Shown piece after piece: positions 1-9,321 of a stretch of 64,000 nucleotides of DNA. Numbering within the stretch: position 1 is the stretch's first letter; every line of letters begins with the position of its first letter. The notes beneath the pieces are model-generated. The model ran no database searches, was not told the DNA's origin, and saw only the letters and a program-made list of their open reading frames with translations. A program made the position numbers and the translations under genes. Source of the DNA: Pedobacter sp. KBS0701 (lineage in GTDB: Bacteria > Bacteroidota > Bacteroidia > Sphingobacteriales > Sphingobacteriaceae); assembly GCF_005938645.2 (NCBI RefSeq), contig NZ_CP042171.1, positions 4,030,001 through 4,094,000 on the forward strand, in the 5' to 3' direction.

Positions 1-566
1 TACTGATCAATTACGGCGCAAAGATCATGATATACTGTTTCTATTTCACCAATCCCGTTTACTTTATTCAACTTCCCCTGCTCTTCATAATAAGGCAATA
101 CATGGATCGTTTTATCAAAGTATTCTGAAATCCGTTTTTTCAGTTTTTCAGCATCATCATCTGGACGGCCACTGGTTTTATGACGTTCGGCAATACGTTT
201 TGTAAGCTCGTCCTGATCAACATCTAAAGCAATAACACCAGCAATTTTACTGCCTTTACGCTCTAAAAATAAATCAAGCTCAATTGCTTGCGGAACGGTA
301 CGCGGAAATCCATCAAACACAAATCCTTTAGCATCAGGATTTTTATCCACCTCTTCCTCAAGCATGGCAATCGTAATGGCATCGGGAACCAATTCTCCAT
401 CAGCTAACAATTGACTTACTTTTTTTCCTAATTCTGTTTCTCCTTTAACGTGTGCTCTAAAAAGATCGCCTGTTGAAACGTGTACCAACTGATATTTTGC
501 AATCAGCTTTTCAGATTGGGTGCCTTTACCCGCCCCTGGAGGGCCAAAGAGAACTAAATTAAGCAT
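1..566 (-). CDS. adk: Adenylate kinase (clipped at window edge)
   Basis: Adenylate kinase interconverts ATP plus AMP and two ADP in the cytoplasm. The reverse-strand frame starts at the ATG at 564-566 and runs open to base 1, giving 188 residues. The usual length in this phylum is about 190, so only a few C-terminal residues are probably missing. The P-loop GPPGAGKGT is at residues 8-16, the AMP-binding region VSTGDLFR near residue 30, and the signature FVFDGFPRT near residue 80. The lid is the short, zinc-free type (KTSGRPDDDAEKLKKR). Family assignment is essentially certain. The downstream neighbour lies outside the window. Confidence 0.96.
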   Translation of the reverse strand, partial: MLNLVLFGPPGAGKGTQSEKLIAKYQLVHVSTGDLFRAHVKGETELGKKVSQLLADGELVPDAITIAMLEEEVDKNPDAKGFVFDGFPRTVPQAIELDLFLERKGSKIAGVIALDVDQDELTKRIAERHKTSGRPDDDAEKLKKRISEYFDKTIHVLPYYEEQGKLNKVNGIGEIETVYHDLCAVIDQ

Positions 567-1227
567 TCAAGTTGTTTAGGTTGTCTTCAAAAAATTAAAA
601 AAGCCTTATTCCTATGGCTCTGTTACAAGTAATATCCAAATCACTGATTAATAGCATTAGACATTGCTTAGTTTCAAGGCTGCAAATATATAATTATTAA
701 TTTAGATGCCATTTAAAATTGGCAATTTATTTAGAAAAGGTCTATTTTAATGACATTTATCTTTTTCTAAAAAGAATCTTGTGCCATTTTTATATTTGAC
801 AGAATTTTCATCAAATACTAAGTCACATAAACAAAAGATTCTTTTTAAATTTTGATCAATTTTCACAAAGAATTTAGATGTTTGAAACAATTTTCTAATT
901 ATATGAACCTATCCATATAAAAAAACAATCCAAATCAATGAATCCTGAATTTAAGTGAACTTACAGAACGTATTGGTTAATAATATTCCATTGCTAATTA
1001 TTTTAATACTGCAGACTCTAAACCAAATAGCTAATGTATCATTAAGATAATTTTTTAGTCAATATATAGGCCCCATTCTATACATTCATGAAATGAAATC
1101 AATCTATTCTACGCATGTTGCCTGCAACACAGCCTAATGGTTTAACCGATTTCATTTACATTATTGGTCATAAATTCAATTTTTGATGAATCCTGGCCTA
1201 TTACAATTCAATGAGTAATTATCCAAT
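567..1227. other. AT-rich intergenic region
   Basis: About 660 bases lie between adk and the DUF4142 gene. Both flanking genes are on the minus strand, so this is the adk leader plus the sequence downstream of the lipoprotein gene. It is very AT-rich. No convincing ORF, RNA gene or strong hairpin is visible apart from the possible adk -7 element. Confidence 0.5.
683..690 (-). promoter_or_regulatory. Candidate Bacteroidota -7 element for adk
   Basis: On the minus strand the octamer reads TATATTTG, an exact match to the Bacteroidota -7 consensus TAnnTTTG, about 115 bases upstream of the adk start. No TTG -33 element is seen at the usual spacing, so the assignment is tentative. Confidence 0.35.
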
Positions 1228-1773
1228 CTAATGAAGTGTCTGAATCTCTGAAAGATTCTCGGTTAGCATCGGAAGTTTTTGTCGGGCCCATTCCCTTAAT
1301 GCAAGATCTTTAGCCCCTTCTGAAGAAATCGCATTAACATGAAATCCGACAAATTGCTGATCCGATTCAACAGTTAACCTGACCAGCTCCTTCTTAAAGC
1401 TATCTCCTGTGAGCTTTTTTAATTCAACAAGCCTTTCATGGTTTTCATCACTGATAGCAATGGAAGAGGCAGGTCCGCTTATTCCTAACAGCGTATTCAA
1501 CTCCAAAATGTATTTTTTTGAAAACTCTACACGCTTTTTTGCAAGTATAGGAAAACGCGGATCAGCATTGATTTTGAAAAGCTCTTCATTCAGAAGTTGT
1601 TGATAGTTATGCTCAGGCACGGTCATATCATAGAAATTTTCAGATGTGATCATATAGGCCCCAGTATCTTCCTTATGGCAGGATGTACACAGCAACCAGC
1701 AACATACCAAACCATATAGTAGCAGCTTAAAGTGTAGCGAAAAAAAAAGATTGATAGCACATCGTATATCCAT
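1228..1773 (-). CDS. DUF4142-family lipoprotein
   Basis: A protein of about 181 residues. The chosen start MDIRCAIN is an internal ATG, because it puts a hydrophobic signal (LLLYGLVCCWLLCTSC) at the N-terminus. The Cys in LCTSC would be the lipidated residue. The open frame extends further upstream to 1851, but that would bury the signal. The body resembles DUF4142, a ferritin-like helical domain, in its two halves: an ILAKKRVEFSKKY-type helix and a C-terminal QKLPMLTENLSEIQTL motif similar to the family's LPTLREHL ending. The function of DUF4142 is not established. It probably sits in the periplasm or at the outer membrane. It appears to be monocistronic. Confidence 0.7.
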   Translation of the reverse strand: MDIRCAINLFFSLHFKLLLYGLVCCWLLCTSCHKEDTGAYMITSENFYDMTVPEHNYQQLLNEELFKINADPRFPILAKKRVEFSKKYILELNTLLGISGPASSIAISDENHERLVELKKLTGDSFKKELVRLTVESDQQFVGFHVNAISSEGAKDLALREWARQKLPMLTENLSEIQTLH

Positions 1774-1876
1774 GGTTTTTCGTTTTATTTCGAAAAGCCT
1801 TTTATCGGATTGACAGGTACTGCGGAGAGCACTTATAACATAAAGCAGCATAAAAAAGCAAATTTTAAAACAAGGT

Positions 1877-1911
1877 AAATGTTAGCCTGGTATGCTACCA
1901 GGCTAACATTT
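1877..1911 (-). terminator. Strong hairpin after the alcohol dehydrogenase gene
   Basis: A perfect inverted repeat with 16-bp arms (1877-1892 and 1896-1911) and a 3-base loop begins 8 bases past the alcohol dehydrogenase stop. The T-tract that follows on the minus strand is weak (ACCTTGTTTT), so termination efficiency is uncertain, but position and stem strength fit a terminator. Confidence 0.65.
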
Positions 1912-1919
1912 ATTAGAGG

Positions 1920-3077
1920 CTAAGGCTTCAAAACAACCTTAACACAATCGTCTTCCTTTTCATCAAAAATTTTATAGCCACGTGCGGCATCTTCAAGCGG
2001 AATTGTATGGGTTATAATATCATCCAGCACTACTTTACCCTCATCTACAAGCCCGATCAGTTTATCAATATAGTTGAGTACCGGAGCCTGCCCCTGCTTA
2101 ATGGTAATACCTTTGTCGAATATCCTAAACAGCGGAAAATTATCATAAGGAGATCCGTAAACGCCCATAATAGATACCGTTCCCATCCTGCGGACAGCTT
2201 CAAAACACATTTCAAGGACTTTGATTGATCCTTTTTCAAAATTTATCGTTGCCTTAACCTTATCCATAAAGCTACGCTCAGGTTCAAAACCAACAGCATC
2301 TACACATACATCGGCTCCCCGTCCACCGGTCATTTCCCTGATGGCTGCTACAACATCAACTTTATGTGGATTGAGGATGTCGACATTGTTTACTGCTTTT
2401 GCTTTTTCCAACCTGTAATCAAGGGGATCAATCGCAATTACCCGGCTCGCTCCATTAATCCAAGCTGCTTTCTGGGCCATTAAACCCACCGGACCTGAAC
2501 CAAAAATGGCCACCACCTCACCTCCCTTGAGTTGTGCCCAGTCAATAGCCGACCAGCCTGTAGGAAAAATATCGGTCAGAAAAAGTGCCTGCTCATCACT
2601 TAAATGCTCCGGAACAATCCGAGGACTGATATCCGCATAAGGTACCCTTACATACTGTGCCTGCCCGCCCGAATATCCACCGTACAGATCGGTGTAACCA
2701 AATAATGCGCCACCTTTTTGGCTCATCATATCACCATTAGGACCATAGTTTTTAAAATTCGAATTTTCGCATGCAGGGGATGCCTCATGCGTACAAAAAA
2801 AACATTTACCGCATGAAATTGGAAAAGGAACCACCACACGGTCGCCACGCTTAAGATTGGTGATGGAAGCACCGACTTCTTCAACGATCCCCATAAATTC
2901 ATGCCCCATAACCAATGGTTCTTTTTGTGGAACTGCACCGCTTAAGATATGGAGATCGGAACCGCAAATGGCAGTTGAGGTAACTTTCAGAATTACATCC
3001 CTTGGATCCAGAATTTCCGGATCGGGAACATTGTCTACCCGGATATCGCCAGGTTTGTGAAATACTGCTGCTTTCAT
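1920..3077 (-). CDS. Zinc-dependent alcohol/formaldehyde dehydrogenase (MDR family)
   Basis: A 385-residue medium-chain dehydrogenase. The catalytic-zinc region is visible as ICGSDLH near residue 38 and GHEF near residues 58-61. The structural-zinc loop has four cysteines in CGKCFFCTHEASPAC near residues 89-103. The NAD-binding motif is GSGPVG near residue 193. The insertions and overall pattern (GALFGYTDLYGGYSGGQAQYVRVP) resemble the glutathione-independent formaldehyde dehydrogenase-like subgroup that is common near stress genes. The substrate cannot be read from sequence. It is a single gene with its own terminator, and the 206 bases between it and the treY-malQ stop hold no gene. Confidence 0.9.
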   Translation of the reverse strand: MKAAVFHKPGDIRVDNVPDPEILDPRDVILKVTSTAICGSDLHILSGAVPQKEPLVMGHEFMGIVEEVGASITNLKRGDRVVVPFPISCGKCFFCTHEASPACENSNFKNYGPNGDMMSQKGGALFGYTDLYGGYSGGQAQYVRVPYADISPRIVPEHLSDEQALFLTDIFPTGWSAIDWAQLKGGEVVAIFGSGPVGLMAQKAAWINGASRVIAIDPLDYRLEKAKAVNNVDILNPHKVDVVAAIREMTGGRGADVCVDAVGFEPERSFMDKVKATINFEKGSIKVLEMCFEAVRRMGTVSIMGVYGSPYDNFPLFRIFDKGITIKQGQAPVLNYIDKLIGLVDEGKVVLDDIITHTIPLEDAARGYKIFDEKEDDCVKVVLKP

Positions 3078-3283
3078 AGTATTGATTTTAAGATATTGAT
3101 GTTTAACCCTTCATAAATCACCTGTGGTGTTAAAGAATCAACAATGAAAAATCAGCTATAGTTTAGGTAATTTTCATTTTTAAAACATTCAGTAAACAAC
3201 AAGTTAAATAGCTGTTAATAAGAATGCTTTTTATGCACTAAAATTGATTACACAAGCTGAATAGGATCAACTTTTCAGAATTT

Positions 3284-6200
3284 TCAGCGCCCATAAAGTT
3301 CGGTTTCTGCTTTCAGCCCGTTTATTGTTTTCTCATCTATAAATTGTTTATCGGCTCTCCATGCCCAATTCCCTGTGGCCTTGCCCGGGATGTTCATCCG
3401 GGCAGTTTCATCTAAATGCAGAATATCCTGCATGGGGATAATGGCAATTTTAGCAATGGAAGCATAGCAGAGCCCGATCAGGATGGTATTGATATTCTTT
3501 TCATTAACCTCGGCGCCAACATATTTTGAAAGTCGCTTTTTAACGTTTGCATCGGTTTCATTTTTAAACCAGCCCAGGGTTGTATTGTTATCATGTGTGC
3601 CTGTGTAAACAATAAAATTTGACGAGCCGAATTGATGTGGGATATGCACGGATCCTGCTAAATCTTCACCAAAAGCAAATTGAAGTACTTTCATGCCCGG
3701 CAACCGAAATTGTTTTCTCAACTGCTCAACATCCGCTGAAATTTCACCTAGATCTTCAGCAATAAAGGGGAGTTTGCCCAATTTCTTTTCCATCGTTTTA
3801 AAAAATGCAGCACCAGCTCCAGGCTTCCATGTACCATCTACGGCATCTTCTTTACTGGCCGCAACCTGCCAATAATTAGAAAAAGCCCTAAAATGATCTA
3901 AACGAAGAAGGTTATATAGCTGTTGGTTTTTCTTTAACCGGTTTTCCCACCATTTAAAATCATCCTCTTTCATCTTTTCCCAGTTGTATACCGGCATACC
4001 CCAGAGTTGGCCCTTTTCGTTAAAATAATCAGGAGGAACGGCAGCAACCTCTATTCTGTTTCCGTTTTTATCAAGTAAAAAATTTTCACGCTGTGCCCAT
4101 ACTTCAACAGCATCATAATCAAGGTAAAACGGGAGATCGCCAATCAGTTCTATGTCTTTCGCATTTGCGTATTCTTTTAACCTATACCACTGGTGATAAA
4201 AAATAAACTGGTTCCATTTTATTTCTTCAATTTCGGCCTGATTGCCTTTTTCAAATTTAACGATAGTTTGGACATCCTTTAATTTAAATTTTTCTGGCCA
4301 GTTAAACCATTCTTTACCCTTAAAATATTGCTTTATGCAGGTATAAACAGAAAAATCAGCTAGCCAATCTTGTTCGGTTCTACAAAACAGGTTAAATTCA
4401 TCTACCAGTTTTTCATTCCCTTTAGCTTTAAACAGTTGATAAGCCTTATTTAATATCTGCTGCTTCATTACTTCTGTTTTTTCAAAATCTACCGGCCCTG
4501 TTTCTGGTAACATACAGTCATCCAGATCGCTTTCGCTTAAAAGCGCTTGTTCAAATAAGCATTCAGGACTGATCAGCATCATATTTCCGGCCATGGAAGA
4601 GTTGCTGGAATAGGGCGAATACCCAGTTTCTTTTTTGGTTGGATTAAGCGGTAAAACCTGCCAGTAGCGTTGCCGTGATTTGGCAAGGAAATCTACAAAT
4701 TTATAGGCGCCAGGGCCTAAATCGCCAATACCAAAACGAGACGGCAAAGCACTAATGTGCATAAGCACACCTGCAGAACGCGGATTATTTTTAGGCATTA
4801 ACTTAATTACCGCCAACTGCATGTGGTTAAACAACTGGCTGATCAGGATACCTTCATTTAAGGGATCTTTATACTCCTTTTTTTCGGTCAGCAGGTTTTG
4901 CCAGCTAAGAGGTGCCTCATTTGGCAACAACACCTGGGTATCTTCCCAATCAAAATTATCGGCTGCTACATTTTGATTTTTACAGCATTTAGCAAACCCC
5001 AAAGGAACCACAGTGATTAACCATTGCTGTTTATATTGCCTTGCAAAAGCACAAATATGCTGGCTATACTTACCTTGAACCTGTAAAGGAATGTATGCTC
5101 CACGTTCAAAAACTTCTGACTCAGACTTTCTTATCTTTAGCAAAGTTTTAGTTAGCCACATTTTAATTTTTCCCGAAAACCTGTCTTCCCAAAGCCTTTT
5201 AAAATTAACAGGCGCATCAAATGCTGCGATCAGATCCGTCCTATCGGCATAATTGACCGGTCTTCTGTTATCTGGATCAACAAGACTTAAATCCCATAAT
5301 TCGGTTCCCTGGTAAATATCCGGGATGCCCGGAGAGGTGAATTTCAGGGCGAGCTGGGCTAAACTGTTGATGACTGCAAAATCGGAGATGCGTTTTAAAA
5401 AATTTCTGATTAAACTATTACTTTCCTGCTTTTCAGTTAAAAGAGCCTGCGAAAATTCAGTGAGTTTATCCTCATAGTCTTCATCAGGATTTGCCCAGTC
5501 TGATCGTTTTTTCGATTCTCTTAATGCTTTTACAATAAACTGCGCCAAACGGCTTTCGATTTCATGATCATCATCTTTATGAAAGGGCAAAGCGCCGATA
5601 ATGGTCTGCAGGACTAAATAAACATCATTATCATGTAATAGCTTAAAAGACGTATTCTGTTTTTGTAGGGATACGAAAGTTCTTTTTAGTTGCTGCACCA
5701 ATTGAGACCACTCATCCGGAAGATCGCTAAGTACATTTAATCTTGCTCTAACATCTTCCCCTTTTTTGGTGTCGTGAGTGGAACTTCCATTGATGCTAAA
5801 TGGCCAGTCGTGTTGGCGTTTATACATTTCATTATGAAACTCATGCACTGCCATTCCAAAAGCATCTGGCGCATCACCCACTTCTGCATGGCCTATAAAC
5901 CGGTTATAGGTGAACATGGCGGTATCCTCTACGCCTTTGGCCATTAGCGGACCTGTAAACTGCATACAGCGCTGAAAAAAATGACTCAACTTTTTGTTGT
6001 AGGCCCTGTTTTTCTTTTTTGGGGTTTCTAAGAGGATTTTGTTCAACAACTCTCCTGCTTTAGCCAGCTTTTTATCACGGAGAATGGGTGCAAGCAAATT
6101 TTGAATATGAAGTGATTCAGCCTCTGCCAGTGGAAAGCGATAGTTGTAATATCGGTATACAGGCATAGCGATAAGCATTTCGGCAAGTGCCTTTTTAAGA

Positions 6201-7336
6201 TCAGCTTGCTTAATGATCGAAAAATCGGGCAGTTTAAGTTCCAAAAAGAGTTCGAATAAATTATCCAGTTCTCCCTGCATGTGCTTAAACAAGATGTTGC
6301 TTTTCTTTTCGTAAATCAGCGTGGATGGATCGAGTTTTTTACCTGTTACTTCCTGATAAAGTTTATTAAAGGGCTTTTCTGCTTCTTTGTTTGTAAAAAG
6401 ATTATTTACCATTGCTAAAAAATCGTAGCCTGTACTTCCCTGCACTTTCCAGTCTTTAGGTAATTCTTCACCATTTTCGAGAATTTTTTCTACAACGATA
6501 TAAATGTCTTTGCCTACAGCGTTTCTAAGCCGTTCCAAATATTCCTTAGGATCATATAGGCCATCAACATGATCAATCCGCAAACCCTGAAAAACTCCTT
6601 TATCAATCAATTCAAAAATGTAGCGGTGGTAAAGATCGAATGTTTTCTGATGTTGCATATTGAGGCAGATCAGGGCATTAACGGTAAAAAACCTGCGATA
6701 GTTAATGTTATAGTTGGTTTCCTGCCAGTTGCACAATCGATAATGCTGATTTTTGACAATCCTGGTTAAGACAGCAGTATCCCTATTTATTTCCTTAAGG
6801 TCTTGTGTGGAAAGAGTCCTGGCGGTTTCTGCATTTACCGGCCAGTTCGAATCACCATAATTGAGGTAGTATTCGCCTTTAATGGCCTGCAATTTTAATT
6901 TCTGCCCTGCAATCGCCTCTTCAAGGTCCTCACCTAAAAAAGGTACCATTAAACGTCCATCGCCCTTTTGCAAATCAATATCGAAAAATCGTGCAAATTC
7001 AGAATCATTTCCTTTTCGAAGTACATCCATTAACCAGGTATTATTTGGATGAAAGGCCATATGGTTTGGAACAATATCCTGAAGCCATTTAATGCCAGCA
7101 GCTTTTAACTTTTCAGAAAGCTTAAGCAATTCTGCCTCGGTACCAATCTCGGGATTTATTTTCAGTGGATTTACGATATCGTAACCGTGCGTACTCCCTG
7201 GCATCGCCTCAAAAATTGGCGACGCGTATATCGTATCGATCCCCAGTTCTGTCAGGTAGGGAATAATATGATCGAGAGATTTGAAGTTAAAATTTTTATG
7301 GAACTGGATTCGATAGGTAGAAGTGGGTTTATACAT
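3284..7336 (-). CDS. Fusion of maltooligosyltrehalose synthase (TreY) and 4-alpha-glucanotransferase (MalQ)
   Basis: A 1350-residue cytoplasmic protein joining two enzymes. Residues 1 to about 850 are TreY (GH13), which turns the reducing-end linkage of a maltodextrin into a trehalose unit. Its catalytic motifs are DIVPNH at 87-92, GLRIDHVDGL at 251-260 (nucleophile Asp255), VVEKIL at 281-286 (Glu283) and HDTK at 521-524. Residues about 854-1350 are a complete MalQ (GH77), which disproportionates maltodextrins. It has LLRLDHFRAF (Asp1147), FIAEDLGE (Glu1194) and TGTHDNNTT (Asp1249). Both halves keep their catalytic residues and near-normal length. The start codon overlaps the end of treZ by 8 bases, so the two are translationally coupled. 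MalQ can remake long chains from the short leftovers of the TreY/TreZ cycle. Confidence 0.95.
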   Translation of the reverse strand: MYKPTSTYRIQFHKNFNFKSLDHIIPYLTELGIDTIYASPIFEAMPGSTHGYDIVNPLKINPEIGTEAELLKLSEKLKAAGIKWLQDIVPNHMAFHPNNTWLMDVLRKGNDSEFARFFDIDLQKGDGRLMVPFLGEDLEEAIAGQKLKLQAIKGEYYLNYGDSNWPVNAETARTLSTQDLKEINRDTAVLTRIVKNQHYRLCNWQETNYNINYRRFFTVNALICLNMQHQKTFDLYHRYIFELIDKGVFQGLRIDHVDGLYDPKEYLERLRNAVGKDIYIVVEKILENGEELPKDWKVQGSTGYDFLAMVNNLFTNKEAEKPFNKLYQEVTGKKLDPSTLIYEKKSNILFKHMQGELDNLFELFLELKLPDFSIIKQADLKKALAEMLIAMPVYRYYNYRFPLAEAESLHIQNLLAPILRDKKLAKAGELLNKILLETPKKKNRAYNKKLSHFFQRCMQFTGPLMAKGVEDTAMFTYNRFIGHAEVGDAPDAFGMAVHEFHNEMYKRQHDWPFSINGSSTHDTKKGEDVRARLNVLSDLPDEWSQLVQQLKRTFVSLQKQNTSFKLLHDNDVYLVLQTIIGALPFHKDDDHEIESRLAQFIVKALRESKKRSDWANPDEDYEDKLTEFSQALLTEKQESNSLIRNFLKRISDFAVINSLAQLALKFTSPGIPDIYQGTELWDLSLVDPDNRRPVNYADRTDLIAAFDAPVNFKRLWEDRFSGKIKMWLTKTLLKIRKSESEVFERGAYIPLQVQGKYSQHICAFARQYKQQWLITVVPLGFAKCCKNQNVAADNFDWEDTQVLLPNEAPLSWQNLLTEKKEYKDPLNEGILISQLFNHMQLAVIKLMPKNNPRSAGVLMHISALPSRFGIGDLGPGAYKFVDFLAKSRQRYWQVLPLNPTKKETGYSPYSSNSSMAGNMMLISPECLFEQALLSESDLDDCMLPETGPVDFEKTEVMKQQILNKAYQLFKAKGNEKLVDEFNLFCRTEQDWLADFSVYTCIKQYFKGKEWFNWPEKFKLKDVQTIVKFEKGNQAEIEEIKWNQFIFYHQWYRLKEYANAKDIELIGDLPFYLDYDAVEVWAQRENFLLDKNGNRIEVAAVPPDYFNEKGQLWGMPVYNWEKMKEDDFKWWENRLKKNQQLYNLLRLDHFRAFSNYWQVAASKEDAVDGTWKPGAGAAFFKTMEKKLGKLPFIAEDLGEISADVEQLRKQFRLPGMKVLQFAFGEDLAGSVHIPHQFGSSNFIVYTGTHDNNTTLGWFKNETDANVKKRLSKYVGAEVNEKNINTILIGLCYASIAKIAIIPMQDILHLDETARMNIPGKATGNWAWRADKQFIDEKTINGLKAETELYGR

Positions 7337-9188
7337 GTGTTTTAAAAAGAATAAGAGTTGATTCGGGAAATAAAGTAATCTGACCGTCTGCAGGTATACT
7401 GTTTGATTCGGCGTTTGAGCCTCCCCATTTTAGCAAAGCAGAATCCAACAGCACCGACGCCTGTTGAAATGCCGGATCGATAGATAACGTTTGCTTTTGT
7501 ATAGAAAAATTAAACATGGCAATGATTTCTTCCTTGTCTTTCCAGCGTTTCAATATCATGCAGTTTTTTTTAGAAAAGGCCTCTGCATATACATTTTTCC
7601 GATCCAGGTTAGCCAGTACAGGATGTTGTTTCCGCAAAGCGATTAAAGTTTTATAATAACTGAGCATGGTCTTGTGCTTCGGTTCACCGGTTTTTTTCCA
7701 GTCGAGCTTAGACCTTTCAAAAGTAGACTCGTCCTGGGGGTCGGGTGTATCGCCATTATTGTGAAAAGCAGCAAATTCTGCCTTTCTTCCTTTCCTCACC
7801 GCTTCTACCAGTTCCTCATCGCTATGACTGACAAAAAACTGGAAAGGATTGGTTTCTGCCCATTCCTCGCCCATAAATATTAAGGGTAAAAACGGGCTGC
7901 AAAAAACTGCCGCAGCCATTACCTTTAACATTTCAAAACTAACCAGGGTACTGCTCCTTTCGCCCAACATGCGGTTGCCCACCTGATCGTGGTTTTGTGA
8001 AAAGACAACAAATTTAGCTCCTGAATCATCTTTTACGGGAACACCAAACTTTTTCTGCCGGTGTGCCGAATATTGCCCGGTGTACACATAAGCATCCTGA
8101 CAAGATTTGGCCAGATCTGCTACACCGTTAAAATCGGAATAATAGCCCTCTTTCGCTTGTCCAGTACAAACCCGGAGTGCGTGATGAAACTCGTCAACCC
8201 ACTGGGCGTCCATTCCATAACCATATTTGCTTTGATGCCGGATATAACGATCGTCATTTAAATCAAGCTCAACAATCAGTTGGTATGTCCTGCCGGTAAA
8301 TTGAGAGAGTTTTTCGGTGTGTGTTTTAATCTCCGCCAGAATATGCACCGGACTAAGATCTTTAATTGCATGCACCGCATCCAACCTGAGGGCATCGATG
8401 TGAAAATCCCTTAACCACATCAACGCATTTTCAATAAAGAAATCACGCACGGCATCACAGTTTGCATCATCAAAATTAATCGCCTTCCCCCATGGTGTAT
8501 GGTATTTATCAGTAAAATAGTCGCCAAAATCGGAGAAATAATTCCCTTCGGGGCCCAAATGGTTATAAACCACATCTAAAATTACTGCCAAACCTTTGGC
8601 GTGGCAGGCATTAACCAAATGCTGTAAGGCCAGCGGTCCGCCATAAGTGTTTTGTACTGCAAAGGGAAACACGCCGTCGTAACCCCAGTTTCTATTACCC
8701 GGAAATTGTGCCACCGGCATAATTTCTACGGCTGTAATGCCAAGCTCAACCAGATAATCAAGTTTAGTTGCTATGGCAGCAAAATCTCCATCTGGCGTAA
8801 ATGTTCCGGTGTGAAGCTCGTAGATTATGAGATCATTGAGGTCTTTTCCTTTCCAATCAGCATCCGTCCAGTTAAAAGTGTTTACATCAAATGCGGTAGA
8901 GCGCCCGTGAGGCCCTTCTTCCAAAAACAAAGAGGCTGGGTCTGCCCGGTGAAGCATTTCTCCCCCGGTTATCAGATTAATTTTAAAGGCATATCGATCA
9001 AGCGCCTTGATCTGGTTCGTTTGCAAATACCAATAACCATAGCCCTCCTCAAACAGCGCTAAAGAAATTTCGCGATCTCCAATTAAGATAGAAACCTGTG
9101 CGGCCAGCGGTGCCCACAGCCTGATTTCAGCTTCCCCGTTTTCAGTAAAATTTAGTCCAATATTTTGTTTTCGTATATCTATTTCCAT
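7329..9188 (-). CDS. treZ: Maltooligosyltrehalose trehalohydrolase (TreZ)
   Basis: A GH13 enzyme that cuts trehalose from the maltooligosyltrehalose made by TreY. I start it at MEIDIRKQ (619 residues); the open frame extends 20 codons upstream with a Cys/Phe-rich stretch unlike the family. An N-terminal CBM48-like beta domain (about 1-100) is followed by the barrel with DVVYNH, ALRLDAVHAI (nucleophile Asp), LIVELDLND (acid/base Glu) and FSQNHDQVGNR. Maltooligosyltrehalose chemistry is supported by the adjacent treY. It is first in the treZ / treY-malQ operon and overlaps the downstream gene by 8 bases. A Tat-signal SDR gene diverges from the same upstream region. Confidence 0.94.
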   Translation of the reverse strand: MEIDIRKQNIGLNFTENGEAEIRLWAPLAAQVSILIGDREISLALFEEGYGYWYLQTNQIKALDRYAFKINLITGGEMLHRADPASLFLEEGPHGRSTAFDVNTFNWTDADWKGKDLNDLIIYELHTGTFTPDGDFAAIATKLDYLVELGITAVEIMPVAQFPGNRNWGYDGVFPFAVQNTYGGPLALQHLVNACHAKGLAVILDVVYNHLGPEGNYFSDFGDYFTDKYHTPWGKAINFDDANCDAVRDFFIENALMWLRDFHIDALRLDAVHAIKDLSPVHILAEIKTHTEKLSQFTGRTYQLIVELDLNDDRYIRHQSKYGYGMDAQWVDEFHHALRVCTGQAKEGYYSDFNGVADLAKSCQDAYVYTGQYSAHRQKKFGVPVKDDSGAKFVVFSQNHDQVGNRMLGERSSTLVSFEMLKVMAAAVFCSPFLPLIFMGEEWAETNPFQFFVSHSDEELVEAVRKGRKAEFAAFHNNGDTPDPQDESTFERSKLDWKKTGEPKHKTMLSYYKTLIALRKQHPVLANLDRKNVYAEAFSKKNCMILKRWKDKEEIIAMFNFSIQKQTLSIDPAFQQASVLLDSALLKWGGSNAESNSIPADGQITLFPESTLILFKTHV

Positions 9189-9220
9189 GGAAGCAGTTTT
9201 AAAAAAAACAAAAAAAATGA

Positions 9221-9235
9221 GCCAAAAGTTTTGGC
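9221..9235. promoter_or_regulatory. 15-bp palindrome between divergent treZ and SDR genes
   Basis: The perfect palindrome GCCAAAAGTTTTGGC lies 32 bases from the treZ start and about 87 bases from the divergent SDR start. Its place in a 133-base divergent promoter region makes it a candidate operator. No regulator for it is known from the window. Confidence 0.35.
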
Positions 9236-9321
9236 AACAACAGCTCATTTGCCAAAGTTCAAAAAAACCAAACCATCTAAAACTTCATCTGGTTATATCT
9301 ATACCTATTAAATACATCATT

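Noticed and set aside
8652..9062. 136-residue plus-strand frame inside treZ
   Set aside because: It is the antisense shadow of a conserved GH13 gene with all catalytic motifs in the other strand.
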